From an uncultured Thermoanaerobacterales bacterium (GTDB lineage: Bacteria > Bacillota > Clostridia > Christensenellales > UBA1242), in NCBI GenBank assembly GCA_949840475.1, contig CATKXA010000008.1, positions 1 through 22,219 on the forward strand: a stretch of 22,219 nucleotides of DNA, written 5' to 3'. The notes below the pieces were generated by a model. That model was not told the DNA's origin. It searched no databases and saw only the letters and a program-made list of their open reading frames with translations. Both the position numbers and the translations under genes were made by a program. How positions within the stretch are numbered: the stretch's first letter is position 1; every line of letters begins with the position of its first letter. Shown here piece by piece: positions 1 to 8,626 of the stretch.

Positions 1-999
1 GTATGTGTTACAGGACAACATCGTGAGATGCTTCATCAGGTGCTCAAAGTTTTTGATGTTGTACCAGACTATGATTTGGATATAATGAAAGACAAGCAAA
101 CGCTTTTTGATGTCACAGTAAATATAATAGAAAAGATAAAAGTTGTCTTAGAAAAAGAAAAACCAAACATTGTATTGGTTCATGGAGATACTTCAACAAC
201 ATTTGTTTCTGCTCTAGCTTGTTTCTATATGCAAATTCCTGTAGGACATGTTGAGGCTGGACTTAGAACCTACAACTTAAAATCGCCATTCCCTGAAGAG
301 TTTAATAGGCAAGCTGTTTCTATTTTAAGTAATTTCAACTTTGCTCCAACAGAATTGTCAAAGCAAAATTTAATTAATGAAAAGAAAGATGCAGATACAA
401 TTTATGTTACTGGAAATACTGCTATTGATGCTTTAAAAACAACTGTAGCTGAAAATTACTCACATCCAATGCTTGATTGGGCAGAGGGCTCTAAATTGAT
501 TATGATAACTGCTCATAGACGAGAAAATATTGGAGAACCAATGAGGCAGATGTTTAGAGCAATTAAAAGAATTATAAATGAGCATAGTGATGTTAAGGTA
601 ATTTATCCAATACATATGAATCCAGTAGTGCGTGAAATTGCAAATAGTATCTTTAATGGTGAAGATAGAGTTAGAATTATTGAACCGCTTGAAGTTATTG
701 ATTTCCATAACTTTTTAGCTAAAAGTTATATGATATTAACTGATAGTGGCGGTATTCAAGAAGAGGCTCCTTCATTAGGTAAGCCTGTTTTGGTCATGAG
801 AGATACCACAGAGCGTCCAGAAGGTATTAAAGCTGGTACTTTAAAACTGGTTGGAACTAATGAAGAAAATATTTATAATAACTTCAAGCTTTTACTTGAG
901 AATAAAAATGAGTATGAGAAAATGAGTAAGGCTCAAAATCCGTATGGAGATGGATTCGCTTGCAAGAGAATTGCTGATATTCTAGAAGAAAAATTATAA
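1..999 (+). CDS. wecB: UDP-N-acetylglucosamine 2-epimerase (non-hydrolysing), 5' end missing
   Basis: This enzyme interconverts UDP-GlcNAc and UDP-ManNAc in the cytoplasm, supplying ManNAc-type sugars for surface polysaccharide. The frame is open from base 1, which encodes V-C-V-T-G-Q-H-R-E-M-L, the conserved 'TGQHREML' block near the family's N-terminus, so only a few tens of residues are missing. Further family blocks are HGDTSTT (about residues 61-67 of the visible part), GHVEAGLRT (82-90), HRREN (171-175) and DSGGIQEE (about 247-254), followed by the GKPVLVMRDTTERPEG stretch. It ends 22 bases before a glycosyltransferase gene with no terminator between, so it is probably in one operon with the next three genes. 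The first internal ATG (base 28) is not the real start because conserved residues lie before it. Confidence 0.95.
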   Translation, partial: VCVTGQHREMLHQVLKVFDVVPDYDLDIMKDKQTLFDVTVNIIEKIKVVLEKEKPNIVLVHGDTSTTFVSALACFYMQIPVGHVEAGLRTYNLKSPFPEEFNRQAVSILSNFNFAPTELSKQNLINEKKDADTIYVTGNTAIDALKTTVAENYSHPMLDWAEGSKLIMITAHRRENIGEPMRQMFRAIKRIINEHSDVKVIYPIHMNPVVREIANSIFNGEDRVRIIEPLEVIDFHNFLAKSYMILTDSGGIQEEAPSLGKPVLVMRDTTERPEGIKAGTLKLVGTNEENIYNNFKLLLENKNEYEKMSKAQNPYGDGFACKRIADILEEKL

Positions 1000-1021
1000 C
1001 CTGATTTTATAAGGAGTGAAT

Positions 1022-1825
1022 ATGATACCTAAAGTTATACATTATGTTTGGGTAGGGGGAAATCCTCTAACACCACTTGCTGAAAAGTGTATTGCAAGTT
1101 GGGAAAAGTTTTGTCCTGATTATGAAATAAAAAGATGGGATGAAACTAATTTTGATATTAATGAAAATATTTTTTGCAAAGAAGCTTATGAAAGTAAAAA
1201 ATGGGCATTTGTTTCTGATTATATAAGAGTAAAGGTGTTGCATGAGTTTGGTGGAATCTATATGGATACTGACGTAGAAGTTACCAAGCCTCTTGATGAA
1301 TTTTTGAAGCACAAGGCATTTTCTGGTTTTGAATGTACCATGAAAATTCCAACAGGAATAATTGCGGCTGAAAAAAATAATAATTGGGTTAAATTGATGC
1401 TTGATTATTATAATGATAAGCATTTTATTCATGAAGATGGTTCGTTACATTTAGTTCCAAATGTATTGTTTATGACAGATTTAACTAAACAGCATTATGA
1501 TATTAAAATGAACAATAAATTACAAGATTTAGGAGATATTGTATTCTATCCAAATGATTATTTTTGTCCTTATCTTGAAAATGATATTGCACTTGCAACT
1601 GAAAATACAGCCACTATACATCACTTTGCTTCGTCATGGCTGCCAGAAAGTTATAAGAAAAAAAGGGATAGAAGGACAAAATTTAGAGGATTTATTAAAT
1701 CTGTAATGAAATTCTTTTTGGGTAAAAAGAATTATGAAAAAGTGATGGCAAAACATAGAGAAAAGGCAATAAACAAGCAAGTTGACTATGATTCTAAGTA
1801 CGAAAAAATCAGGAGACAAAAATGA
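1022..1825 (+). CDS. GT32-type glycosyltransferase with DXD sugar-binding region
   Basis: This is probably a cytoplasmic, nucleotide-sugar-dependent glycosyltransferase that adds one sugar to a lipid-linked repeat unit. The N-terminus (MIPKVIHYVWVGG) and the block around residues 64-92 (FVSDYIRVKVLHEFGGIY followed by MDTDVEV) are typical of the Gly_transf_sug/GT32 group, with the DXD motif at D82-T-D84 expected to bind the metal and nucleotide sugar. No signal peptide or membrane segment is seen; the C-terminal 60 residues are Lys/Arg-rich. I chose ATG at 1022 because AAGGAG (1011-1016) lies five bases upstream; a GTG two codons earlier overlaps that site. The stop overlaps the next start by four bases (ATGA), suggesting translational coupling. 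The sugar and acceptor cannot be told. Confidence 0.88.
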   Translation: MIPKVIHYVWVGGNPLTPLAEKCIASWEKFCPDYEIKRWDETNFDINENIFCKEAYESKKWAFVSDYIRVKVLHEFGGIYMDTDVEVTKPLDEFLKHKAFSGFECTMKIPTGIIAAEKNNNWVKLMLDYYNDKHFIHEDGSLHLVPNVLFMTDLTKQHYDIKMNNKLQDLGDIVFYPNDYFCPYLENDIALATENTATIHHFASSWLPESYKKKRDRRTKFRGFIKSVMKFFLGKKNYEKVMAKHREKAINKQVDYDSKYEKIRRQK

Positions 1826-2991
1826 CGGAAAATATAAAATTTTCTATATTGATGCCAACATATAATGATGAAAAAACCATACTGGAAGCATTTAACTCAA
1901 TTTCAGCACAAACATATCAGAATTATGAGTTGATCGTTGTTAATGACGGTTCGACTGACGAAAGTGAAAAGGTTATTAAAAATTATATTAATGAACATAA
2001 ATTAAATAATAAATTTAAATATGTTTATCAGCAAAATGCTGATCAATTAAATGCAATCAAAACAGCTCTAGCGTATGCAACTGGTGATTATTACTATATT
2101 TTGCATTCAGATGATTTATTTTATGACAATGATGTATTATGCAAATTGGCAAATATATGTGAAAACAATAAACATATAGATGCCTTTATTCCCAATAGCA
2201 TACCGACCATTTCAAAAGATGGAGAACCTAGAGAAATAATAAAAGTAAGGAAATATAAAGAAAACACCAACTACATTAAAGCTTTAATTTTGAATGGTGG
2301 AATGAATGTGTTTTTAGATTGTGCACTATTTAAAAAAGAGGCGTTTGCCAAAAATGTGCTCTATAATTATCTTACTTGGAATAGACCGTTTTGGGCTGAT
2401 ATTGAGCAAAATAAAACTTTAAAACTATATTCTTTAGATTTCCCAACTTTTAAATATAGAATATTTGAAGAAAATTATATTAATTCTGAATTAGGATTAG
2501 TAAATGTTTATAATGGTATTATGAGAACATTTATTGATGCAACAGACAATTATTCTTATCCTTTATTCTCCTTGCAACGATTTGTCTTTAGAATAAGTAA
2601 AAAATTAAATTTCCCAAGACTGATGACAGGTTTCGCTTTTAAAAAACCTATGGAAAACAAATATAAAGCAATAAAAAGTATTTTGCCAAAACAGATCTTA
2701 CATTATCCATATTACAAATCAGTGCTTGGTTTTTATAAGAATAAAAAAATAGAGAGAACAATCACTTTAGATAACTTTCCAGAAAAAATTTATGTTGGCA
2801 GTGATATGAGGTTATTTAATAAATTAATGATTAAAAATGAATTGCCTGAATTTTATACGAATTTTATGAAAGAGATAGAAAGTGGTTTTTCTAAAATAAT
2901 TATAAGTGAAGAAAATGAAAATAAATTATCAAATCTTTTACACTTCTTTTGTATAAAAGAAAAAGTGGAGATTTCTTATTTAAAAGATTAA
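1822..2991 (+). CDS. GT2-family glycosyltransferase
   Basis: This is a GT-A fold family 2 glycosyltransferase for surface polysaccharide assembly. The N-terminal catalytic domain (about residues 6-230) begins FSILMPTYND, has the NDGSTDES nucleotide-binding motif at 41-48 and the HSDD equivalent of the DXD motif at 95-98. The remaining roughly 160 residues are basic and aromatic, without the transmembrane helices of processive synthases, so a cytosolic or membrane-associated single-addition enzyme is most likely. It starts inside the stop of the GT32 gene and precedes the flippase gene by 30 bases. Donor and acceptor are not deducible. Confidence 0.88.
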   Translation: MTENIKFSILMPTYNDEKTILEAFNSISAQTYQNYELIVVNDGSTDESEKVIKNYINEHKLNNKFKYVYQQNADQLNAIKTALAYATGDYYYILHSDDLFYDNDVLCKLANICENNKHIDAFIPNSIPTISKDGEPREIIKVRKYKENTNYIKALILNGGMNVFLDCALFKKEAFAKNVLYNYLTWNRPFWADIEQNKTLKLYSLDFPTFKYRIFEENYINSELGLVNVYNGIMRTFIDATDNYSYPLFSLQRFVFRISKKLNFPRLMTGFAFKKPMENKYKAIKSILPKQILHYPYYKSVLGFYKNKKIERTITLDNFPEKIYVGSDMRLFNKLMIKNELPEFYTNFMKEIESGFSKIIISEENENKLSNLLHFFCIKEKVEISYLKD

Positions 2992-3021
2992 AAATCATTC
3001 GACCAAACTTGGTAGGTTAGT

Positions 3022-4620
3022 ATGTCTAGAACTCAAAATGTAAAAAGAAATTTAACATTTAATGTTATACGATTTATGTCGCAATTAATATTGCAATTCG
3101 TTTTACGTACAATTTTAATTTATGTGATGGGGGCAGAATACATTGGTCTAAACGGATTATTTAGCAATATTTTTGGAGTATTAAACCTTGCTGAGCTCGG
3201 TATCGGGTCCGCTATAGTTTTTGCTATGTACAAACCAATAGCTGATGGGGATTTAGATAAAGTTCGTGCACTGCAAAATTTATATAAAAAGTTTTATTTG
3301 GTAATTGCTCTTATAGTGCTTGGCATAGGTGGGATACTAACTCCTTTTATAAATATATTTATTAAGGAAGAAGTAACTGTTAATGTAAATATATATATCC
3401 TTTTTGTAATGTATCTTTTAAATACAGTTGTTGGGTATTTTTCAGCACATAAGCGTTCATTGCTTTTAGCTTATCAAAGAGATGATATTGAGAAAAAAAT
3501 ATGTACTATTTGTATTTTTGGCATGACGATTACTCAAATTGCTATTTTGTTGATTTTTAAGAATTATTATGCATTTTTTGCAATTAACATATTTTTTACA
3601 ATTTTAGAATGTGTTATAGTTCATTTAGTTGCAAATAAGAAATATCCTGAAGCAAATGGTAAAGGACAACCTTTAGATAAAGAAACCAAAACTTTGATTA
3701 CTAAGAATGTTGCGGCTCTAAGTTTGCATAAGGTAGGGTCTGCTGTTGTATTTTCAACAGATAATATTTTAATATCTTCTTTTTGGGGGGTTGCGATTTT
3801 AGGTGCGTATTCAAACTATGCTCTTATAATATCAAGTTTTACAACATTTTTTTCGCTACTTTCTACGGCACTTGCTGGAAGTGTAGGTAATTTAATTGCC
3901 AGTTGTGATAAAGAATATACTTATACTAAGTTTAAACAAATTTATTTTATTTTATCATTTTTAATTTCTTTTTGTTTCATATGTCTTGTGATTTTGTTGC
4001 AACCTTTTATTAAACTTTGGACTGGCGGAGGAGTATACTTGCTTGATTACTCAACCATCTGCTTGCTTTGTGTAAGCTTTTACTTGTCTAAAATGAGGGT
4101 TGGAGTTTCAGTATTTAAAGACTGTGCGGGTATTTTTTGGCAAAATCGCTGGCAGCCTATCGTTGAATCTGTTGTTAACCTTGGAGCCTCTATAGGTCTG
4201 GCTTACTTAATGGGCATTAATGGCGTTATTCTAGGAACTATTATCAGTACAATTATTGCACCTCTTTGGGTTGAACCACTTGTACTATTTAAGCATTACT
4301 TTAAAAAATCGATTTGGCTATATTTTAAGCAATATCTATTAAATATTTTAATAACGCTTGTTGTAGGCGGTTTGGCGTTTGTGTCGTGCTATTTTATACC
4401 AGATGGTGGAATTGGGCTACTAGTAGCCAAATTTGCCGTGTGTATAGTAGTTACTGGTGTTGGTTTGCTAATATCATATTGCTGGACTAGTGAATTTAAA
4501 CAAACTTATAAAATGTTTAAACAAATGCTTGGTAATTTCTTACATAGAAAGTCTAAAGCAAAAGAACTAGTGACAATAGATGATTCAAATAGTTCTTTAG
4601 AAAATAAAGAACAAAATTAG
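3022..4620 (+). CDS. Wzx-like polysaccharide repeat-unit flippase
   Basis: This integral membrane protein of the MOP (MATE-like) superfamily is expected to flip undecaprenyl-linked repeat units outward across the membrane. It has 532 residues with many hydrophobic segments spread from about residue 12 to 495, consistent with 12-14 helices. The N-terminal stretch (R-T-I-L-I-Y-V-M-G-A-E-Y-I-G-L-N-G-L-F) closely resembles Firmicutes flippases of this kind. The last 35 residues are hydrophilic and rich in Lys, Ser, Asp, Glu and Asn, and look unstructured. The site before ATG 3022 is weak (GGTAGG), and the gene probably depends on read-through from the glycosyltransferases. A strong hairpin terminator follows. 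Whether it serves O-antigen-like, capsular or teichuronic-type polymer cannot be said. Confidence 0.85.
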   Translation: MSRTQNVKRNLTFNVIRFMSQLILQFVLRTILIYVMGAEYIGLNGLFSNIFGVLNLAELGIGSAIVFAMYKPIADGDLDKVRALQNLYKKFYLVIALIVLGIGGILTPFINIFIKEEVTVNVNIYILFVMYLLNTVVGYFSAHKRSLLLAYQRDDIEKKICTICIFGMTITQIAILLIFKNYYAFFAINIFFTILECVIVHLVANKKYPEANGKGQPLDKETKTLITKNVAALSLHKVGSAVVFSTDNILISSFWGVAILGAYSNYALIISSFTTFFSLLSTALAGSVGNLIASCDKEYTYTKFKQIYFILSFLISFCFICLVILLQPFIKLWTGGGVYLLDYSTICLLCVSFYLSKMRVGVSVFKDCAGIFWQNRWQPIVESVVNLGASIGLAYLMGINGVILGTIISTIIAPLWVEPLVLFKHYFKKSIWLYFKQYLLNILITLVVGGLAFVSCYFIPDGGIGLLVAKFAVCIVVTGVGLLISYCWTSEFKQTYKMFKQMLGNFLHRKSKAKELVTIDDSNSSLENKEQN

Positions 4621-4637
4621 AAATTCTTTATTAAATC

Positions 4638-4664
4638 AAATAGAGCTCATGCTCTATTTTTTTT
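4638..4664 (+). terminator. Rho-independent terminator after the flippase gene
   Basis: A 9-bp stem AAATAGAGC / GCTCTATTT encloses the loop TCAT and runs into eight T residues. It closes the epimerase-glycosyltransferase-flippase transcript. Confidence 0.85.
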
Positions 4665-4763
4665 GTTTAAATTTTAAAAAAAAGTAGAATAAAAAATAAA
4701 ATTATGGCATTAAATAAAATGTAGTGCATTTTAAGTTTCAGCTTAAATATTAGGAGTAGAATC

Positions 4764-5174
4764 TTGCTTAGACAAAAATTAAAATTATCATTAGTTGAAG
4801 ATTACATTAAGGTGGTCGGACTCTCGTCTTTCTGCTCTAACTGCTTGAAAAATAGTGGACAAGAATACATAAATTCTTTAAACGATATTAAAATTTTGGT
4901 TGATGAGATACAAAAAGCTTACGATAAACTGCTTTTTAAATATAACATTATGGATGTTTCGCTTTTAGTTCTAAAAAAGGAGCTAAAGGAGAACAGTAGT
5001 TTGCAAAATGCGAAGTCTTTTGATAGCGTAAATAGTATTGAAAACATTGAAAAATGTAAGAAAAGCGTAAAAGACATCTATGTATCTTTGCATCAAAAGC
5101 TGAATAAACTGTCACTTAGTGACATTGAAAAAAAGTATATTACAAAGGACATAATCGCGTTTTTTAAAAGTTAA
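4764..5174 (+). CDS. Small protein of unknown function inside the polysaccharide cluster
   Basis: I do not recognise this 136-residue protein. It is predicted cytosolic: no signal peptide or membrane segment, mostly polar helical sequence with Lys/Glu-rich heptad-like stretches, and a Cys-Ser-Asn-Cys pair at about residues 24-27. The start is TTG at 4764, placed seven bases after AGGAG (4752-4756); no ATG offers a comparable ribosome site. It is monocistronic, with a terminator on each side. The neighbouring flippase and phosphoglycosyl transferase suggest but do not prove a link to polysaccharide production. The frame is clean and the terminator is well placed, so I believe it is a real gene. 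Confidence 0.65.
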   Translation: MLRQKLKLSLVEDYIKVVGLSSFCSNCLKNSGQEYINSLNDIKILVDEIQKAYDKLLFKYNIMDVSLLVLKKELKENSSLQNAKSFDSVNSIENIEKCKKSVKDIYVSLHQKLNKLSLSDIEKKYITKDIIAFFKS

Positions 5175-5188
5175 AAAAAATAATATAT

Positions 5189-5217
5189 AAAAACTGCAAC
5201 ACGTGTGCAGTTTTTTG
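5189..5217 (+). terminator. Rho-independent terminator after the unknown gene
   Basis: The stem AAAAACTGCA / TGCAGTTTTT (10 bp) encloses a seven-base loop, and the last arm is followed by more T residues. Confidence 0.8.
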
Positions 5218-5251
5218 TTTGTTTTAAACATAAATTGTAAAGAAATAACAC

Positions 5252-5280
5252 TAGACAATTAGCTCAATTTGTGGTATTTT
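5252..5280 (+). promoter_or_regulatory. Probable sigma-A promoter of the phosphoglycosyl transferase gene
   Basis: The -35 box TAGACA (5252-5257) and -10 box TATTTT (5275-5280) are separated by 17 bases, with a TGTGG extension just before the -10. It lies between a terminator and the ribosome site of the gene at 5303. The -10 is imperfect. Confidence 0.5.
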
Positions 5281-5302
5281 ATTGCTATAAAAAAGAGGCA
5301 TT

Positions 5303-6091
5303 ATGGCAGAAGTAAAAAACACAAAAAAGAGGAAAACTCTATATTCATTATTCTTTAAAAGATTTTTTGATATAATCTTTTCTTTGCTCGCACTTATTAT
5401 TCTATCTCCATTTCTTTTGATAATGTGGATAGTTTTAAGAATAAATTTAAAAGGTAAGGCAGTCTTTGCACAATATAGACCCGGTAAAGACGGCAAGATT
5501 TTTAAGTTTTATAAATTTAGAAGTATGACAAATGAAACTGATGAAAACGGCGAGTTGTTGCCAGATGCACAGCGTATTACAAAGATTGGTAAGTTCATTA
5601 GAAAAACAAGTATTGATGAGTTGCCACAGCTTTTTAATATTTTAAAAGGGGACATGAGTTTTATTGGCCCTCGTCCAAGGCTTGTTAAGGACATGGTGTT
5701 TTATGACAATGAAACATTGCCAGCATATTCAGTAAGACCAGGCATTACTGGCCCGTCTCAGGTTTGTGGTGGTAGAAGCAGTATTTCTTGGGAAGAAATC
5801 TTTGCTCTAGACCTTGATTACGCTAACCATATTACAATATTTAAAGATATTGCTATATTGTTTAAAACTGTTGGTGCGGTGTTTAAATCTGACGCTGGCA
5901 GTGCGGGAGATAGTAAGCGTGAATATTATTATGCAGACTATCTTTTAAAAACGAACAAAATAACTAAAGAGCAATATGACCTAGGCTTAAAAAGAGCTGA
6001 GGCTTTGATTTCTAGCGGTGGAAAAATTGAGTATCAGGCAGATTTGCGTGAAGAAGCTATAGCCAGTAGCAATGAAAATCAGGAAGATTAA
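5303..6091 (+). CDS. Undecaprenyl-phosphate sugar phosphotransferase (monotopic phosphoglycosyl transferase)
   Basis: This PglC/bacterial sugar transferase family enzyme moves a sugar-1-phosphate from a UDP-sugar to undecaprenyl phosphate, the first step of the lipid-linked repeat unit. It has one hydrophobic re-entrant membrane helix (about residues 21-46), then the cytosolic catalytic domain with YRPGKDGK (58-65), KFRSM (71-75), the SIDELPQL block holding the catalytic Asp-Glu pair (D105-E106), GPRPR (122-126) and RPGITG (145-150). The catalytic core ends near residue 200, and about 60 further polar residues follow. It starts at ATG 5303 with AGAGG five bases upstream, and has its own promoter and terminator. 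Sugar specificity cannot be read from the sequence. Confidence 0.92.
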   Translation: MAEVKNTKKRKTLYSLFFKRFFDIIFSLLALIILSPFLLIMWIVLRINLKGKAVFAQYRPGKDGKIFKFYKFRSMTNETDENGELLPDAQRITKIGKFIRKTSIDELPQLFNILKGDMSFIGPRPRLVKDMVFYDNETLPAYSVRPGITGPSQVCGGRSSISWEEIFALDLDYANHITIFKDIAILFKTVGAVFKSDAGSAGDSKREYYYADYLLKTNKITKEQYDLGLKRAEALISSGGKIEYQADLREEAIASSNENQED

Positions 6092-6126
6092 ACAAAAATC
6101 GTGCTATGCATGATTTTTGTTTTATT
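6090..6126 (+). terminator. Rho-independent terminator overlapping the stop of the phosphoglycosyl transferase gene
   Basis: The arms AAACAAAAATC (6090-6100) and GATTTTTGTTT (6112-6122) pair perfectly, with a further TGC/GCA inside, and the hairpin ends in a T-rich tract. The left arm begins within the stop codon TAA. Confidence 0.75.
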
Positions 6127-6151
6127 TTAATATTACATAAAGAAGTATGAA

Positions 6152-7531
6152 ATGGACAAAGAAATAGTAAAACAAAAGCTAAAAGACATAATCACAAACA
6201 AAACAATCATTGCTTGTATTGTTTTGGTCGCTATATTTTTAGCGGGTGGGTATTGTCAATACCTTGGTATTGGTGTTATTGTAGGTGCTGCAATATTTTT
6301 TGCTATCATGCCTATTCAGCAAAGCTTTTGTTTGTTTCTCTTTCTTCAAAGCTATTGTTATAAAAATGGATTGTATGGAACATATATAGTTGCTACGTTT
6401 ATATGTTTTATTTTAAATTTATTTGTTAGATATATCATAGGTGTAAAAAAGGGAAAATACAAACTATATATAAAACACTTAATAGCAATGGCAGTGTTTT
6501 TAGTCTTTTATATTTGTATTAGCTTTTTTCATAGGCTTTTTGCTGAAGGTGCTACTTATGCAGCGTACGTTCCTCTCATTTACCTAATGTTTGCGATGAG
6601 AGAAGACTTTAACCTAAAAGAAGGAATGGCGTATTTGCTAGGTGGGTTTATTAGTTCTGCCATTTTGGCATTGATTGTCTCTGTGCTCCCTGGTTATCAT
6701 TATGAGATATTCCCAATGGAACATAGATTTATAGCGTTATCAGCTCACCCTAATCATATCCATATTAGAGGTATATTCTTAATTTGCTACTATATGTATA
6801 GATATCTTGCGGGTAAATTATCTACATTAAAATTTGCGTTGATTTATGTTTCGTGTGCTATTATAACAATATTATGTCGATCTAAAACTGGCATTTTACT
6901 ATTGGCATTTTTTACGCTTTTATTTATAATCTTATATTTAAAAGAAGATTTCAAGCACCGAATAAAATTTGTCGGCATAGTCGTGGCTATACTTGCTGTT
7001 GCTGCATGCATAGGATACAAACAAATACTAGCCATATTAAATAGGTTTGTTAGTGGTGATGGCGACTTTTTAACCAATCTTACAACTGAACGTAACTATA
7101 TTTGGCTTGACTACTTAAAAACCATAGTTAAAAGCCCACTTGTATTTTTATTCGGACATGGTTTTTTAGCTGATGAAGTTTATATAGTTATGCAGGAAAT
7201 GGCAAGAGCTCCACATAGTTTGTATATATTTTTGTTATTTAGATTTGGTTTCATGGGATGCATAGCTTTGATGTATTTACTTGTAATGTTTATAAAAGAG
7301 CTCAATAAACAAAGACCAAAGCTAATTAATGCTATACCAATTATATGGGTTTGCATTATAGGGCTTATTGAAAATATATTTAATTTTTTTGGTATTATAT
7401 ATATTATCCTTTCGTTTATGATTTTATTTGACGGCGTAAAAGAGAAGCTTCCAGTGAGCGAAGAAGAGAATGTGCCGGTTAAAACAAATGAGAAGGACTT
7501 AGACAAAAAAGAGATAATTAACGAGCAGTAA
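6152..7531 (+). CDS. Wzy-like O-antigen polymerase/ligase family membrane protein
   Basis: This polytopic membrane protein is likely the polymerase that joins flipped repeat units, or a ligase that transfers the finished chain. It has 459 residues, about ten or more hydrophobic segments, a short basic N-terminus and a charged C-terminal tail of about 30 residues. The Wzy_C-type region shows TERNYIWLDYLK, a large extracytoplasmic loop, and the PHSLY block near residue 353, typical of the family's conserved loop followed by two helices. A flippase, glycosyltransferases and a phosphoglycosyl transferase directly upstream favour the Wzy role. The ribosome site before ATG 6152 (AAAGAAG) is weak, and no good promoter was found in the short gap, so some read-through of the preceding terminator is possible. 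Confidence 0.82.
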   Translation: MDKEIVKQKLKDIITNKTIIACIVLVAIFLAGGYCQYLGIGVIVGAAIFFAIMPIQQSFCLFLFLQSYCYKNGLYGTYIVATFICFILNLFVRYIIGVKKGKYKLYIKHLIAMAVFLVFYICISFFHRLFAEGATYAAYVPLIYLMFAMREDFNLKEGMAYLLGGFISSAILALIVSVLPGYHYEIFPMEHRFIALSAHPNHIHIRGIFLICYYMYRYLAGKLSTLKFALIYVSCAIITILCRSKTGILLLAFFTLLFIILYLKEDFKHRIKFVGIVVAILAVAACIGYKQILAILNRFVSGDGDFLTNLTTERNYIWLDYLKTIVKSPLVFLFGHGFLADEVYIVMQEMARAPHSLYIFLLFRFGFMGCIALMYLLVMFIKELNKQRPKLINAIPIIWVCIIGLIENIFNFFGIIYIILSFMILFDGVKEKLPVSEEENVPVKTNEKDLDKKEIINEQ

Positions 7532-7541
7532 GGAAAGTTCT

Positions 7542-8264
7542 ATGCAGAGAGTAAATTGGAACCCTTGGCACGGTTGCCATAAGTGTAGCGAGGGTTGTAA
7601 AAATTGTTTTGTGTTCTTTCTGGATAAAAAGAGAGATAGAGATACTAATATTGTTACGAAATCTAAAACAAATTTTAATTTGCCAATTAAAAAAAGCAGA
7701 ACAGGGGAATACAAAATACAAAAGGGCTCAGAGGTCGGAGTTTGTTTTACTTCAGATTTCTTTATAGAGGAAGCAGATGCCTGGCGGGAAGATGCCTACA
7801 AAATTATTAAAGAGCGTACAGATGTTACCTTTTTAATTTGTACAAAGCGTGTGGACAGATACAAGCAATGTTTGCCAAGCGACTGGGGCGACGGTTACAA
7901 CAATGTTCAAATAGCTGTTTCAACTGAAAACCAAAATATGGCAGACAAGCGTCTACCATACTTATTAGAGATGCCCGCCAAATGTAAGTATATTTTTGCT
8001 GCTCCACTACTTGAAGATATTGATTTAAGTAAATATTTAGCATCAAAAAAGATTGATGGTGTTTTTGTTGGCGGTGAGTCCTATGACAACGCTAGGGAAT
8101 GCCACTTTGAATGGGTACAGCATATTAAAAATACTTGCGATAAGTATGGCGTGTACTTTGATTTTCATCAAACGGGTTCTAATTTTGTTAAGGACGGGAA
8201 AAAGTATAAAATTAGGCACAAAGATGAGTATTTGCAGGCTCGCAAAGGCATGAAATTTTTATAA
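7542..8264 (+). CDS. DUF5131 family protein (phage Gp37/Gp68-like, radical SAM-related)
   Basis: The N-terminus (VNWNPWHGCHKCSEGCKNCF) matches the family signature W-x-P-x-x-G-C-x-K-x-S-x-G-C-x-x-C, giving cysteines C12, C19 and C22 plus an extra C15. Family blocks continue with VGVCFTSDFF, TFLICTKR, a long stretch ending VFVGGES, and the C-terminal FDFHQTG (usually FxFKQxG). These proteins are thought to have a radical-SAM-like barrel and are often neighbours of a 'three-Cys-motif partner' gene; their reaction is not established to my knowledge. No such partner is visible here. The gene begins 10 bases after the polymerase stop with an AAGGAAAG site, so it is probably cotranscribed with it. 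At 240 residues it is about the usual length. Confidence 0.8.
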   Translation: MQRVNWNPWHGCHKCSEGCKNCFVFFLDKKRDRDTNIVTKSKTNFNLPIKKSRTGEYKIQKGSEVGVCFTSDFFIEEADAWREDAYKIIKERTDVTFLICTKRVDRYKQCLPSDWGDGYNNVQIAVSTENQNMADKRLPYLLEMPAKCKYIFAAPLLEDIDLSKYLASKKIDGVFVGGESYDNARECHFEWVQHIKNTCDKYGVYFDFHQTGSNFVKDGKKYKIRHKDEYLQARKGMKFL

Positions 8265-8564
8265 AATCATCGTTTTGATTGGTGTGTATAATTGCAAAGC
8301 AAAATTATAGAAAAAACCTATACAAAACCGCACAAAACCATTAAAAATTAGCCTATTATTGTAAATAATTTAATGTGTCGAAAAACTTGCTATTATATTA
8401 CTTTTCTTTACAAAATAAGCAAAAAGGTCGAATTATCTGAAGGATTTTGTAAAAACAAGTAATTTTGTAAAATTATTTAATACATAAGTGCACAAAAGTT
8501 GAAAAAAATCTGATTTTTAAAGAAAAATCAAGTGTTTTTGGGCTGTTTTAAGTATTTTATTGAA
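8265..8564. other. AT-rich intergenic gap before the membrane-protein pair
   Basis: No gene is supported here. The stretch is full of A and T runs with small direct repeats: ACAAAACC twice around 8321-8340 and ATTTTGTAAAA twice around 8443-8471. No clear terminator was found for the upstream DUF5131 gene; AATCA...TGATT just after the stop is too weak. Confidence 0.5.
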
Positions 8565-8593
8565 TTGACAAGGGCTTTTTCTATATTTATAAT
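8565..8593 (+). promoter_or_regulatory. Perfect-consensus sigma-A promoter
   Basis: TTGACA (8565-8570) and TATAAT (8588-8593) are separated by exactly 17 bases. It lies about 34 bases before the ATG of the first two-helix membrane protein gene and should drive both genes of the pair strongly. Confidence 0.88.
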
Positions 8594-8626
8594 TTATTTA
8601 ATAAGAAATATTTGGCTGGAGGGGAA

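Noticed and set aside
1016..1021. GTG start for the GT32 gene
   Set aside because: It overlaps the AAGGAG ribosome site serving ATG 1022.
8373..8462. Short plus-strand frame starting ATGTGTCGAAAA in the AT-rich gap
   Set aside because: About 29 codons, no ribosome site, no recognisable sequence; likely chance.
8612..8626. TTG start for the first membrane protein gene
   Set aside because: The ribosome site GGAGG lies inside this extension, and ATG 8627 is correctly placed after it.
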